Source: Agelas oroides (lineage: Eukaryota > Porifera > Demospongiae > Agelasida > Agelasidae). Taken from it: a stretch of DNA of 64,000 nt. A program made the position numbers and the translations under genes. The DNA lies in assembly GCA_949130485.1 (NCBI GenBank), contig OX422187.1:5232159-5296158 (forward strand), written 5' to 3'. Within the stretch, counting starts at the first letter, position 1; every line of letters starts with the position of its first letter. The notes beneath the pieces were generated by a model, which saw only the letters and a list, made by a program, of their open reading frames with translations, was not told where the DNA came from and searched no databases. Below are positions 11,847 to 22,933 of this stretch, piece by piece.

Positions 11847-12052
11847 ACATCATGAAGTTCAAGGAATGCTTCTAAACAAGTCTTCGGAAGACCATGAAAT
11901 CAAAACATTGAGAAGCTTCTCTTTTAATTAAACCAGTCTTCTTTGCAGAAGACCTATCGATTAGCATTTCTGGGAAAGGTTTGGTTACACAGTTATGGTA
12001 GAAATGCCATTAATGTAGCCAAATAGGACTTTTGAAGGAAGAAACTAAAGAG

Positions 12053-12150
12053 ATGTCTTATGGTGTCTCATGATGTCTTATGGTGTCTCAGATGTCTTAT
12101 GGTGTCTCATGATGTCTTATGGTGTCTCGTGGTGTCTCATGTTGTCTCAT
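12053..12150. repeat. GATGTCTTATGGTGTCTC tandem repeat
   Basis: About five copies of a roughly 20-bp unit, GATGTCTTATGGTGTCTCAT, with small length changes. No coding role seen. Confidence 0.85.
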
Positions 12151-12461
12151 GAAGAAACTCTTGGATGGAATTTCAAGAAACCTATTTTAGAAGCATTCCT
12201 GGGACTTCCGACAATGATATCAATCTGGTGCAACTGAGATAACTTACAAATGTGGTTAAACTAACCACATTTGTGCCATCCTGAACCTTGTATATACATC
12301 CTCTGAGCTTCTGAACCCCCCTCCCGCACCCACCCCCCGTTACGGCCACTGCGCAGCCATAACTAGGTGGCTACACCGCCTCAGCCCCCCCAATCCCGAT
12401 CATGTTCCGCCGCCACTGCACTCTTTCCCTCTTTGGAGAGAGGTCTGGGTTCCAAACTAGG

Positions 12462-12755
12462 TTGAAGCAATCCAATTGTCTTTACAGTGATATATGTTCA
12501 GACTCACCTATATGATTCATCTAGAGTTTCAGTGAGATATCTTCATGTACATGTGATCGCACATGCAATAACGTGTTTGTTCAAATGTTGGCTCATGGTA
12601 CACTGCAAGCAACTATACTACCATCTTTCAGTGGCTAGCATAGCTGATGAATATAAGTACAGGAAGAGTAAAGGAAAGTCCACTGCCTAAACCAGATCTC
12701 ATGAAACAATTGCCAGATGACGGTTTTTATGTCAATGAAACACTATGGATACTGA
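12462..12755. repeat. Dispersed repeat, copy B
   Basis: Same family and orientation as 4303-4640, and diverged from it. See that entry for the shared blocks. Confidence 0.6.
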
Positions 12756-13052
12756 TGCAGAGATTCTAGAATGTCAGGCAGATCTGAGAGGCAGCGTAAC
12801 AATGGATAGGCTGGGTAGTCAATGTTTAGCTAGATGGTTACACTTAGAGTACTAATTGAAGAACACCCCCATTTATTTCTGGTCAAAATACTCATCTGGC
12901 CCAAAACCATGCAGACCTCTTGAGCCCGGCCTGAGTACAAAAGAAAAACACAAAAGGTAAACAACTACACTAGTCTGACATCAAGCATTTTTGATGCACG
13001 CTAGTGTCTCCAGGCCACACCCAGCGAGTCAGCTGGGAGTATTAAAGCCCAC

Positions 13053-13245
13053 CCTGGATTTTCAAGGTCGACAAACCTGGAATCCAAGCTAATAGCCTGC
13101 TTTTGTCTTCTTAGGTGGTACTCCATCCTGGATTTCCAAGGTCGACAAACCTGGAATCCAAGCTGATAGCCTGCTTTTGTCTTCTTAGGTGGTACTCCAT
13201 CCTGGATTTCCAAGGTCGACAAACCTGGAATCCAAGCTGAGCCTG
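13053..13245. repeat. 74-bp tandem repeat, about 2.6 copies
   Basis: GGTCGACAAACCTGGAATCC recurs at 13066, 13140 and 13214, a constant 74-bp spacing. The last two copies are almost identical, which suggests recent amplification. The minus-strand open frame across it is a by-product. Confidence 0.9.
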
Positions 13246-14835
13246 CTTTAGTTTTAACAGTCAGTTCTAGGAGTCTTCAACCGTTCACTCTCCGTAAAAT
13301 TGGGGATTTTCCCCGTTTCCTGTCGTCATTGGCATCCAATAATCAGTTTATAATTAAGGTAGTTAAGATGTGGCCTGGCGGAACCCCTCATGTGGTGGTC
13401 GGAACTTTGAAGATAAGAGTAGAGTGCTGTAGTGTCAGTAGCTGTGAGTATAGTGCGTAATGCCTGCTTGTGAAAGCAAGCTTGTGTCTAGAAGCAGCAG
13501 AAAGGCCACAGTGGCCAAGACTGTACTCATTGGGTAGGCCCAGGTCTTGCAATCGTATGCCAAGCCTAGTAGGTGACCGTGGCCCGGTGCTTCGAGTGCT
13601 GGGCTGGGTTTAACTAGAATGCGCAATATATCGTTGGTACTACGCTGCAGTAGACAAGAAAGCTGAAGAGTGGTTATGTGTGGAACAGAGCCGTGAGTTC
13701 TTTAGCGACATAAGGGGGAAAGGTGGGGCTAGTAATGCTTGCTTCCACTCGTGAATGAGCCCCTCCCGTAGACAAGCTGTGAATTTTTTAAAATGTGCAT
13801 TCATTTTGGTGCAGTCAAAGTTGTCCATTCCAAGAGTAGTGACAAACATGAGTCTAGCCTGACTTTGAGAGTAGCTCTGAACAAAAGCTGACATAGATTG
13901 GTTTGAGATACATTGGTGGTTAGGACGCTACCTACAGTGAGCATGTAGATGCGTCCATCAGTGACAATTTTGGGTTCATGAATATATTAATGCAATACTA
14001 AAACCCTTTTTAAATTAGGCAAAGCAAGATTGCCCTAAACCAAACCCTAACCCTGAAACTAGGAGTAACCCTGGTCCTGACTGTAACCCAGGTTTATGTT
14101 TTCGTTAACCTCCGGCGAGTGACGGGCGTGCCACCTTAAAACAAAAACAGCAGATAGTTTATGGTTCACAAGTTTCAGACTGGCCTCAGAGATGAACTTT
14201 GGAGGCTTCAATGGTGACTTGCCCTCATAATGGATTGATGGTTGCTAAATTATTCATGGTGCTTGTTAGCTGCATGATTGTGTAGAATTAAGTAGTTACG
14301 CTTTAACAGCTAGACTGCCTCTTTGGATGAGAAAGCAAAAGAGCAGTCAGCAATGACTTGCTCATAAACCTTTTGTGGTTCTCATATATTGAAGATAGCT
14401 CTTGGCTATCACAGTGTGCTAGTTTGCTGTTAGCTACTATCACCATCCATTCCATAGTCCATGCCACCATGCATTTTAGTGTTTGTCGCTCTATTCCAAT
14501 ACTTGGAGATCTATATAACATTTCAGTTGTGTAGTGCAAGTATGTTGTACAGTTCAAATTTAGTTTGCCATTAAGCTCTGTGCCTTCCAAATTTCTAGCA
14601 ATGGTCTGAACTCTCTTATAATTGCCATCCTTACACTCAGCTACGCTGGGTTACTGCTTGCTACACTACAAACCAGTCCCACAGATTCTTTGTAGGGCAA
14701 GTCATGCAGTAACATTAGTGGTATCTCAGTGAATTTACAGTCAGATATGGTAGCTTAGTACTGCTATGGAAGTTACACGCCTTGGACAATCATAATCATT
14801 GATTCTTATCATTTTATCAAACTTTGGCTTTCAGG
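13246..14835. other. No supported gene
   Basis: Minus-strand open frames at 13435-13626, 13640-13894 and 14303-14590 have no recognisable domain, splice context or duplicated copy. A short run of CCCTAACCC-like motifs at about 14037-14095 is too degenerate to call telomeric. Confidence 0.35.
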
Positions 14836-14889
14836 TATGGAGTTCTATGGTGTGTGGCAACTTTTTGCCACACACCATAGAACTCCATA
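14836..14889. repeat. Perfect hairpin, 25-bp arms, 4-nt loop
   Basis: Arms 14836-14860 and 14865-14889 are exact reverse complements, with the 4-nt loop CTTT between them. The stem begins TATGGAGTTCTATGG. It could be the remains of a palindromic MITE or a small transcribed hairpin. Confidence 0.9.
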
Positions 14890-15067
14890 TTTATTTCATA
14901 GTTGAGTCATTCAGACTATCAGGATTGGCATATAAAAATATTATCACATTCTAAGTCTGATGCCACGCCCACTATATATAGATTCTAGAGCAAGGAAAAC
15001 AACTATATAATACAGGTTCACTGCAGGGCCGACATATAGAAGAAACTGGCCCACGTCAAAAAGGGAG

Positions 15068-15800
15068 TCAGGTGCTGAGCAATTTCCTTGAGGAGTGTTC
15101 TGAGTCAGGAAAAAGGGTAATGTCTGTGTGGTTCTTGAGAAAGTGGTCTATCATAGTGTCTGTGTTGTCCACAGGTAGGTGACATCTGGGAAGCACCATA
15201 CACCGGAGCAGAGAGCAGTTTAAGCACAGCAAGGGCTCTAGTAGTACCCACAGGGCCTCTGTCCAATGCATCATCCCATATTTGCATCCAGCTGTTCTTC
15301 GTTGTGAAATTTGTCATGTAGGTAATTTGAAGGATGCTTCTCTGCTTGAGAAATGGTAATCTCCCAATTTTACGCCTTGATGTCTCTTGAAGGGTCTCCA
15401 TCCTCCTCACCTCTAAGAAATGATTTACAAGGTTGGGAAGGGTTTCTCCAACTGCAGACACTGCTTGACTGTCAAGGAGTCACACACATCTTCAGCAGCC
15501 CTGCCTGTAGTATGGCTGAGCTAATGCCATTCTCGTTTCTGATCGTTCTTTGGAGAAATCCTAGCTTTGGCGTAATATCCTTGCCCTCATAGGTGGCCAT
15601 CGAAGGGCAAGGAGTGGAACTGTGTTTGATGTTGCTTTTGGTAGTCTGAGAATTCTTTTACCCAGTTGTACTTGAAAAGACTCCAGTTTCTCTATCAGCT
15701 GATGGTTAGGAGTACAGGGTACACACATTTCACACAAGTCCTTTGATGTTAGAGGGTTGAGCCTTGCCCTGTGCTCCCAAGTGAAAACAATGCTCTTCTG
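15068..15800 (-). pseudogene. Non-LTR retrotransposon relic, C-terminal part of the RT ORF
   Basis: Read on the minus strand, this is the tail of a LINE reverse-transcriptase ORF broken by frameshifts. From about 15790 to 15562 one frame gives HQLIEKLESFQVQLGKRILR then LPKATSNTVPLLALRWPPM, the usual post-RT 'KRILGLP..T' block of LINE proteins. The reading then shifts to KLGFLQRTIRNENGISSAIL, and again to a frame at 15461-15105 with NSWMQIWDDALDRGP and LAVLKLLSAPVYG. A final shift gives a Cys..Cys, HFLKNH-like element, perhaps a degenerate zinc finger. No intact ORF remains. A separate piece of a similar protein lies at 16061-16294 on the opposite strand, so the copy has been rearranged. Confidence 0.6.
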
Positions 15801-16060
15801 GCTTTTTAAATGTTCTCATCCACATGACTCATATCTCTGGTCAGCCAGGTTCCAAGTTAGTTCATGCGTGGGAGAAGGACTGATAATGAGGATCACCCTG
15901 TTAGGATAATGTTTGGTGTTCATTCTTTCTGCAGCTGCTTTATATGGAGAGTCTGCAGGCTACGTCTGACAGTTCAAGATCAGAATTCTTAATTTGTGTG
16001 ACTTAGCAATAGAACACCAGAATAGTAATTATGCTCCCTTGAATTTGATGAAGAGTTGGC

Positions 16061-16294
16061 ATAGCCCTGCTCTCAGACCGCTTTTGGTTTATTGCTGAAA
16101 GCATGGTCCATAGCTATGCCAGCTTGAATGGTCTTAAGTTGAATGTTGAAAATTTCAAGACACTTGCTGCACCCAAAAATGTCAGTTCACTGAAAGAGTT
16201 CAGGATAGGGAAAAACAAAAAGGTGCCATCAAGTACCAAATTAAAACAAAGGGAGTGGAAACAAATTAGCCATGCATGTCTAAGGCCTCCATAA
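16061..16294 (+). pseudogene. LINE reverse-transcriptase fragment
   Basis: An open plus-strand frame reads SMVHSYASLNGLKLNVENFK then a KNVSSLKEFRIGKNKKVP stretch. This resembles the part of LINE reverse transcriptases just after the catalytic YADD, where 'hs yas .g L.lN..K' occurs. The catalytic residues are absent. Its orientation is opposite to the LINE tail at 15068-15800 although the two would be neighbours in one protein, so an inversion or two insertions are needed. Confidence 0.45.
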
Positions 16295-17778
16295 TTCTTT
16301 GGATTAGCTGTGGCTGGCCATCTGTCCCAGTGGCTAATGTTGAGGTCACTCTAGTTATGCTAGATTGTTCCTGGTTCTTCACACTCCACTGGGCTGCATA
16401 CATACAGTGAAAACAACCTATACTTCAGACTTGTATATAGGTGCTCTACAAAGACTTAACACTGTCAGAAAAGTTATTTTGTTAGGACGGGTTTTGAACA
16501 TCTACCTAGTTGCCAGATTGACTGTGGCGTTGACGTTTGCTACATCAAAAGTGCTGTACCTGAGACATTCGCCTTGTGCTCATAATCATGAAACTATATA
16601 AGGTGGTGCAAATTTCAACAACAAGCAACAAAGTTGGAGGTGGAGGCACAGAAGTGAGGCTTTTAAATGCTTAATAACCATCAAGTGTCAAATGCAGATC
16701 CCAGACTCCTTCTGCTGTTGGTTGGGACAGTTTCCAAGGGTAGTTCACTACCTCTGGACCTAAGAAATTATACGCTAATGTCAGCATGGACTTTCATCCA
16801 CATGAGACTACAGCCTCTCATGCATGCAAGGTGAAATTTTATGCCAGAGTCAGCTCCAGAGTCCCTTTCTCTACCTAAATAATAAACAACCGAATCTAGC
16901 TTTTCTAAGTGGTAGACTGACCTCGTCCAATGATTTGGCAAGTTTAATGCAGCTATCACTACCCTCCCAGGTTGGTAGGAGGTGGGCCGTAATAGGGGAT
17001 TTGAACAGGGCAATTATCTAATTCCCTTCTAGCTACAGGGGCAATCTCTTTCATCAAATCAGTACTGCAGTAACAATTCCCCCATATAAGGCAAATGCCC
17101 TTCCCAAAGGGCATACTGCTGGTGTCAAACCCACTTCATAATCCCGACCCATCACCAACCTAACTCATAGCTCTTCGGTACAAAGGTCATTCTTCTGTGG
17201 TGATGTAACTACATCATGGGCATCAGATGTTGTGAACTTAGTGCGCCTCTCACACTAATCCGCTTGGGCATTACATATGGTATATGTTTTGAGCATTCAA
17301 TTGTAATTACAAGAATGCTGTATGTGTATGTTCTTCCGCCTGCTTGTTGACATTTAGCAGGCTTGTGTGGAGACCAATCTCTGAAGCTGCCCAGTGCTGT
17401 GACTCTGATGACTTGTTTATGATAGCCACCACTCCAACCCTGGCATTGTTTCCAGACCTTCACCACCATCCAGTTGTTTATTTCTTATTATAGACTTTGC
17501 ATACTATAGGATTGTGGCGAAAGCCTGTGAATGAGGCTAATCCAACTCTGATGACTCACTTATGATATTGTATATAGCTACCTCTCCAACTTTATACATC
17601 GTATATACCTTTTCAAATCGGATGCAACATTTCATTGAAAGGGTGCATAGTTTATAACATGGTGTCATCTGCCATGCTTGTACACACAATAGTAAATCCG
17701 TCTGTTCCACACAACTAATTGTTCCTAAAATAGTTTCTCACTCTGTGCTTGTAGGAAATATAGCCAAACTGCACAAGC
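16295..17778. other. No supported gene
   Basis: Short open frames on both strands (for example 16768-17013 minus) have no recognisable motif. It probably includes 3' flank of the GH45-like gene and degraded repeat DNA. Confidence 0.35.
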
Positions 17779-18735
17779 TCAGTTAGTGAGAGGGATCCCT
17801 TTCTTGTTACACACAAAAACCTGAGGCCAGTTTGGGTCAGTGACACCAGCAATATTCTGTCTCCAAGCACAGGTAGGTTTGCAGCAGTCCATTGTTGTTG
17901 TGATTCGACCTTGCTGGGTCAGTTTAATGGAAGGGTATGGAAGAGATAGCAAACTGTCGGATTTTGACCTAAGTCCTGTGATTTGGTAGAGTGATTTGGG
18001 ACACTGCACTTCAGAGAAGTTCACTTCAAAATTCTGGTGATACTGTTGATTGAGTGCTGCCTTGCATCCATAGATCAGTGTATTGTCAGCAAATGTATGC
18101 TGACTTTCTGTCACAAGAGCATCACACCCATCAGCTTGGTGCACCCCACCACCATAACAGTTTCCATCTGGTGTCCATGCCTTGAAGTCACCTGAAAACA
18201 TTGGAGCATTGCAATGACCACCACTGCAAGTAGGGCCATATTTACAGTCAGATGCACAAGCGTCATAGATGCCAAACCCACCAGCTCCAAGGAGAATATC
18301 AAACTGTCCACTTGAGACATCTGAGCCAGTGTTTACAGCTTGGACTATATAAGATTTCTTTGAGGGAATATTCCCTCCACCAGTAATCTGCAGTTGAAAA
18401 CATTTCCCACAGTCTGATGATTGTCCAATGCCTGCCACACCATACACTGCCCAATCACCATTTCCATCAGTTTGAGCGGCATATTGCATATCTGGAGAGA
18501 GTAGCATTAGATGGGGACATGACCAAGAAATATTGGGATCCCCTCCTCCACCACAGCCACTGATCCCATTGTACTCGGCATTGGTGGAACTGTCTGGAGG
18601 ACCATTTGGAAAATATGAAGAATTTGATTGCGGCCACTTCCAAAGTGACTGTGGCATTGCCTGGGCATTGGCACCACCTTCGTGGGTGGTAACTGTTAGT
18701 ACAGACAGAAGAAGAATGGCTATATTAGGCATCAT
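17779..18735 (-). CDS. Secreted GH45-like protein with circularly permuted block order, 318 aa, intronless
   Basis: GH45 enzymes are endoglucanases with a double-psi beta-barrel and two catalytic aspartates. An N-terminal signal peptide (about 1-24) is followed by SSDCGKCFQLQITG (107-119), VQAVNTGSDVSSGQFDI (131-147), GAGGFGIYDAC (150-160), GCDALV (203-208) and FSEVQCPKSLYQITG (240-254); these match GH45 blocks that normally make up the middle and end. The block that normally opens the GH45 domain, the general-base segment, comes last here: TTTMDCCKPTCAW (279-291) and VFVCNKKGIPLTN (306-318). Asp283 and Asp205 sit where the two catalytic aspartates are expected. The Arg-Tyr/Trp usually found just before the first Asp is replaced by Thr-Met. 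The ATG at 18735 is immediately followed by a second ATG and gives a good signal peptide. Lack of introns and GH45's patchy animal distribution fit transfer or retroposition, but neither is shown. It could also be a non-catalytic barrel protein. Confidence 0.8.
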   Translation of the reverse strand: MMPNIAILLLSVLTVTTHEGGANAQAMPQSLWKWPQSNSSYFPNGPPDSSTNAEYNGISGCGGGGDPNISWSCPHLMLLSPDMQYAAQTDGNGDWAVYGVAGIGQSSDCGKCFQLQITGGGNIPSKKSYIVQAVNTGSDVSSGQFDILLGAGGFGIYDACASDCKYGPTCSGGHCNAPMFSGDFKAWTPDGNCYGGGVHQADGCDALVTESQHTFADNTLIYGCKAALNQQYHQNFEVNFSEVQCPKSLYQITGLRSKSDSLLSLPYPSIKLTQQGRITTTMDCCKPTCAWRQNIAGVTDPNWPQVFVCNKKGIPLTN

Positions 18736-19759
18736 GATGTCCTAAGATATCCACCTGTAGGAGTTAACAGACAGGATTTGCATCAAGCTATACAAGTTAT
18801 TGATAGTTGAACACAAACGTACACTATTAAAAATGGGGTGTATGGCTACACCCCGCATGCTGTTCTTGAGTAACTTCAGCATCCTAGATACACCATGTAA
18901 ACATATGGGGACTCCCTCAATTTGGGGACCCTTACCCCCAAATCACTAGGGCGACTGGAACCCCTCGGCCCAATATCACTAGTAGTATGGAGATTGGCAT
19001 AGGGACTGCAAACCAGCCAACATCTCGATGATTTCAGCCAGAAAAACAACACTGTAGTCATGGGTTTACTAAGTTTCCCCTAACACAATTCATCCCCGAT
19101 ATAGAGATTGACTTCTGAATCAGCAACCTGTTCACATACATTATACGACAGGTCAATAGTTACAAATCACAGTATAGGCACATTTACATCTATTAACACG
19201 GCATGAGTAATAGTACGATCGTGCTGCTGAGTAATAGCACGCAAGTAGTTTACCTTACTTGCTCAGTTATCCGTTCAGTCACTCGCATGCACTAAGCTGC
19301 GCCAGCGAGGCAGGAATATCTGCGAGCCTAGGTGAGACGTCATTTCGCTTGCGAAGAGGTGCTGAGAATAATTTTTTCTGCCCTTAAATAGCTACTAGTT
19401 GCTCATGTCATGTGGTCAGTACTAGTTGCTGACACAGTAAACTCTACCTTTCATGTGACACTCACCATTGCACTGCATGCAGTCATCCGATGGGACAATG
19501 TCGAAGTGCACTGCACGCAGTCATCAGACTGATGTCGTATCACATGCATGTGGCTGTCTCCATCTGAGGACAATCACTACACGCAGTCATTAACTCCACC
19601 ATATAAGAACATGAGCACAGCAAGCGGCATTCAGTAAATCATGTGACACCGTACGTACACGCGCGCGCGCGCGGTGACTAACCCTTGACTGGCTTGGGCC
19701 ATGGACATTGACTTTCAAGGATTGGACGACAACAATGACAAACGCACTCTTGTACTATT
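18736..19759. other. 5' flank of the GH45-like gene, no gene seen
   Basis: The sequence contains a (CG)n run at about 19661-19674 and repeated GCAGTCAT motifs at 19480-19600. A short ATG frame at about 19701 runs directly into the transposon at 19760, so any gene here would be broken. Confidence 0.35.
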
Positions 19760-20052
19760 TTACTATGGCCGAGGCTATTGCCACCGAAAATCGGTGGCAG
19801 CATGAGCCGCTAAGATGCTATTGACACCGACCGGTGGCGATTGCAGCTCAAAGTTTGCTATTAGTAATTTACCACCGACCATATAGTAACCACGCCCCAT
19901 AAAGTATGCAAATCAAGTGGTAGGCGGTATACGCTATAGCGCGCCCATAGACAATATGCTATCATGGCAGAAGATAATTGGGGAAACGCTTCTCCAGCTT
20001 TTCAGGGTTGAATCGGCATTGAACAATTTAAAGAAGGATGGGATTGTGATTT

Positions 20053-20550
20053 GTTGAAATATTGAACTGTGCTGATCAACACTGGGTTTGTATATCAACC
20101 CTTGCCTGGCAATCCTCAGATGGTGAAGGCTTTTACGATAGCATGAGGACCGGTGATGTTCCTTCTACCAAGGAGTCCATTGCAACACTTTTGAAATACT
20201 CAGCTGTGTATCTTGTTACCCAGATGTGCAACAGCAGACTGATAGATATAATTGTAGACTTTTAGCACTTTTGCACATACCCTCTGTGAAGGCAATGACC
20301 CTTCAAGAGTGACATATTGTCGAGACTCTCCGTTCCAATTCTTTTGATGTGTCTTGAAAAGGAGAACATTACATCATTTTAGAGTGGACAAAGTCTGTAC
20401 AGCCCATTCAGTCTTGATTCAAAGTTGTGTAGATTGCCTGATTCTGATGACAGTATGGATTTGTGCTCAAATTGTAAAGAATGCATGTGTTGGAATCTTC
20501 CCTGGAACAAACTGGTCACTGGAGTTGTAGTCACTGCTGAATTCATAATA
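20053..20550 (+). pseudogene. Remnant of transposon protein: Ulp1-like peptidase tail plus PHD-like finger
   Basis: The first open piece, 20053-20265, contains DQHWVCISTLAW then GEGFYDSM, followed by a helix (SIATLLKYSAVYLVTQMC). The His-Trp and Tyr-Asp-Ser elements are the pattern of the catalytic His and Asp in Ulp1/C48-like peptidases. After stops and frame changes, 20428-20550 reads CRLPDSDDSMDLCSNCKE, which looks like the first half of a PHD finger. The order peptidase then PHD resembles multidomain proteins carried by some invertebrate DNA transposons; that comparison is from memory and is only an inference. Stops and missing ligands make it non-functional. Confidence 0.5.
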
Positions 20551-20643
20551 TCACATACCTTCTGAAGTTCAATAAAAATTATGAAATTCAGTTATATAGA
20601 GTGCTGTAGGCAAATTTCAAGGCGGTGAGGTATCTGTATTATA

Positions 20644-20722
20644 TTTTGCCTCGTTCTCAGCCCTTGCCCGCCTCCAGTTTTTGCAAGCGATCACTGGAGG
20701 CGGGGAAGGCCTGGGAACGAGG
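20644..20722. mobile_element. Foldback of the CCTCGTTCCCAG family, nested
   Basis: GCCTCGTTCTCAGCCCTTGC and the inverse ending GGCCTGGGAACGAGGC bracket a GCGATCACTGGAGGCG core. It lies inside the 3' part of the element ending at 20909. Confidence 0.7.
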
Positions 20723-20909
20723 CTGCATCCGGACACCGTAGGTGACATCAGTGAATGTCCATTGTCGTCAAAGAAAAGCCTGGGCAAAAGGTAAGTGTGT
20801 TCGGTGGCAATAGTCGGTCTGTGCCTCTGTTTGCCACCGGTCGGTGGCAATAGTCGTTTTGTGGCCGTTATCGCCACCGATTTTTTCGGTGTCAATAGCC
20901 ACTGCGTTT

Positions 20910-22933
20910 TACTATTCACTTCTCTCTCACTCTTTCTATATGCATGCACCTGACGAGGCCCAATTAGGCCGAAACCGCGGTCGTGCATTTGAGTAATGAA
21001 GAGTTTGAGGCTGGTCAATAACAGTGAAGACTGCTCTGGAGAACCCGCGAAAGCGATCTTCATCCTGTAACAAACTGTTTACAGTCTTCAGCCCGAGAGA
21101 ATGGCTGTTTGGGATTTGGACTAACGTAAACTCTTTCCCCTATAGTTAGGCTGCTGATTATCCTTCCCCCCTTGCTTGACCAAGGAGAGTAGCCAACGGA
21201 GTGTAGTTAGTTCCTGAACGGTAGTGATGACATCAGAGAATATACCATGCACTTGTCTAAGGCCATGCACAGTTTAGCACTGACTCAAGATTCCATGACC
21301 TGATTCACTCTTATATAGCATTGTTGTGAGAGTGGCTTGCATGTTGTGTGTGTTCCTGTGGCTATGTTATGTATTGTATCAGATTCTGCAATGCCCACCT
21401 ATAGGTCAGTCAGTAGTAATAACCCCTGAACCGTGTCCCTTGACTATATTGTTTGTATTGTGTGTTGATATAAGACTGACCATGCACATCTATGCATGTT
21501 ATTGTTGTAGTAGTTAGTGTATTTATATGCTCTTTTGGGGTATGGTGACAGACATGAATGAACGCTTTTGTGAACCACAAAACCATTGTGGTCATGTGAC
21601 GTGCAGCTAGACCATTGAAGCAGATGGTGATTCTGAATGTGTGTTACTAGCATGCAGCTTTTTGTACAAGTCCACCTTATATGCTTCTGCTTATACCCAC
21701 TGTTTTCCTACTAGTTTAATAGCTGCACTAGGATGTCTATACAAAGATGATTGTTTGCATGTGAAGTACTGAGTAGCTAATAGTATCCCAGACAATAAAC
21801 TGTTCTGTCAGGTTTAACATCTGCAGAAGTAAACATTTCACACAGAATCATCCAAAAATTATATAGCTAGTTCTTGCATGGTGTAGAGTTATCTGCAGAA
21901 TGAGGTTTGGTTCTTCTTGCCATCATGAGGCTTATATAGAGTTGCAGAGTAGCCATGCTTACTCCTTCAAGAAGACTAATTAAAATGCTGTAGCTGGTAC
22001 ATGTAACTTGATCACAGAGTTGTTTTGTGTCAGAGAGAAGGAAATGCATTGTGCTAAGCCATCTGCGAACCCTTTTTGTATTGGAAATTGAGAGTCATGT
22101 GTCACTTGGAACTAGGAAATCTTTTGTACTATTGTAGCTACATGATTTACATACATAATATTATAACTACGTAACTGGATAGAATTGTGTGTTTGCCCTG
22201 GAAAACAATTGCTATGAAAATACATAGCTACCATCTGTCTCACCAGATTTCTTGATTGGTCTGCATTTCCCCCCATGCGTGCTTCCACTTTATCAACATC
22301 CATAGCTCTGCACACTGTAGCAGGATGACCACATGTGCGCGAACTAAAGCATGAACTTATCACAGTAACACTCTCCTGACTCTCTGATCGTACCAAGATC
22401 AGTGGTCATGCATGTGATATAGTGCTCCATATGCTCAGTAAGTTGGGGAGGGGGAGGGTCTGAATGAAAATTTCAAGCTATGTTCAGTATTTAGTGTCCT
22501 CCTTATAGGTGTGACTGTCCAAAAAAAAGCGGAAAGGTGTAACTCCGTAGCACAAGTTGATTAGTCAGTCCATTGTCAGTGGTGCGCCTTGCACGCATAC
22601 CTCCTAGTGTGGTCTGTAGGCATTCCCCCTCACAATTTAAGGAAATTCTTGAAACCTATAATGATACTCTCTGTAATTTGGTTTGCATAATGGAAAAAAA
22701 AAGGTTGAATAAGGGACATACTACTTTACCTCGAGACACTATACTACACAAGTGAACAACAATTATAAAAGAAACAACAAAACAATAGTGGTTCAAACAT
22801 ATGTCATGGTTAATGAATGTACAGTTACAAGTTTTGATCAAAATGGCATTGGGGTTAGAGTTCTGAGAGCAAAAGCGTAGCAAAAGCGTAGCAAAAGCAA
22901 AAACAATAAATCTGACACTAATTGCAGTTACAG
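20910..22933. other. No supported gene
   Basis: AT-rich DNA with short frames only. The last ~130 bp before 22933 correspond to the 3' flank of the receptor pseudogene, sharing GCTTTTGCTCTCAG with the intact receptor's 3' flank, and include a short GCAAAAGCGTA tandem repeat. Confidence 0.35.

Larger units (their letters stand above)
19760..20909. mobile_element. DNA transposon with 7-bp target duplication and coding remnants (1.15 kb)
   Basis: TACTATT flanks the element at 19753-19759 and 20910-20916. Imperfect terminal inverted repeats share GGCTATTG, CACCGAAAA and TCGGTGGC, and each end carries hairpin-prone CCACCG...CGGTGG pairs, repeated at both subterminal regions. The interior carries fragments of a protein similar to a Ulp1-type peptidase and a PHD finger. 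A 7- or 8-bp duplication is compatible with hAT-like elements, but I do not recognise the termini. Confidence 0.65.

Noticed and set aside
11442..11862. Long minus-strand ORFs rich in a His-Asn-Thr-Gln-Tyr pattern
   Set aside because: All three frames are open simply because they translate the ATTGTGT tandem repeat; no independent coding sign.
13640..13894. Minus-strand 84-codon ORF
   Set aside because: Protein-like composition but no family, no splice context and no second copy; cannot be supported as a gene.
14037..14095. CCCTAACCC-like run as a telomere remnant
   Set aside because: Only a few irregular units with interruptions; composition is enough to explain it.
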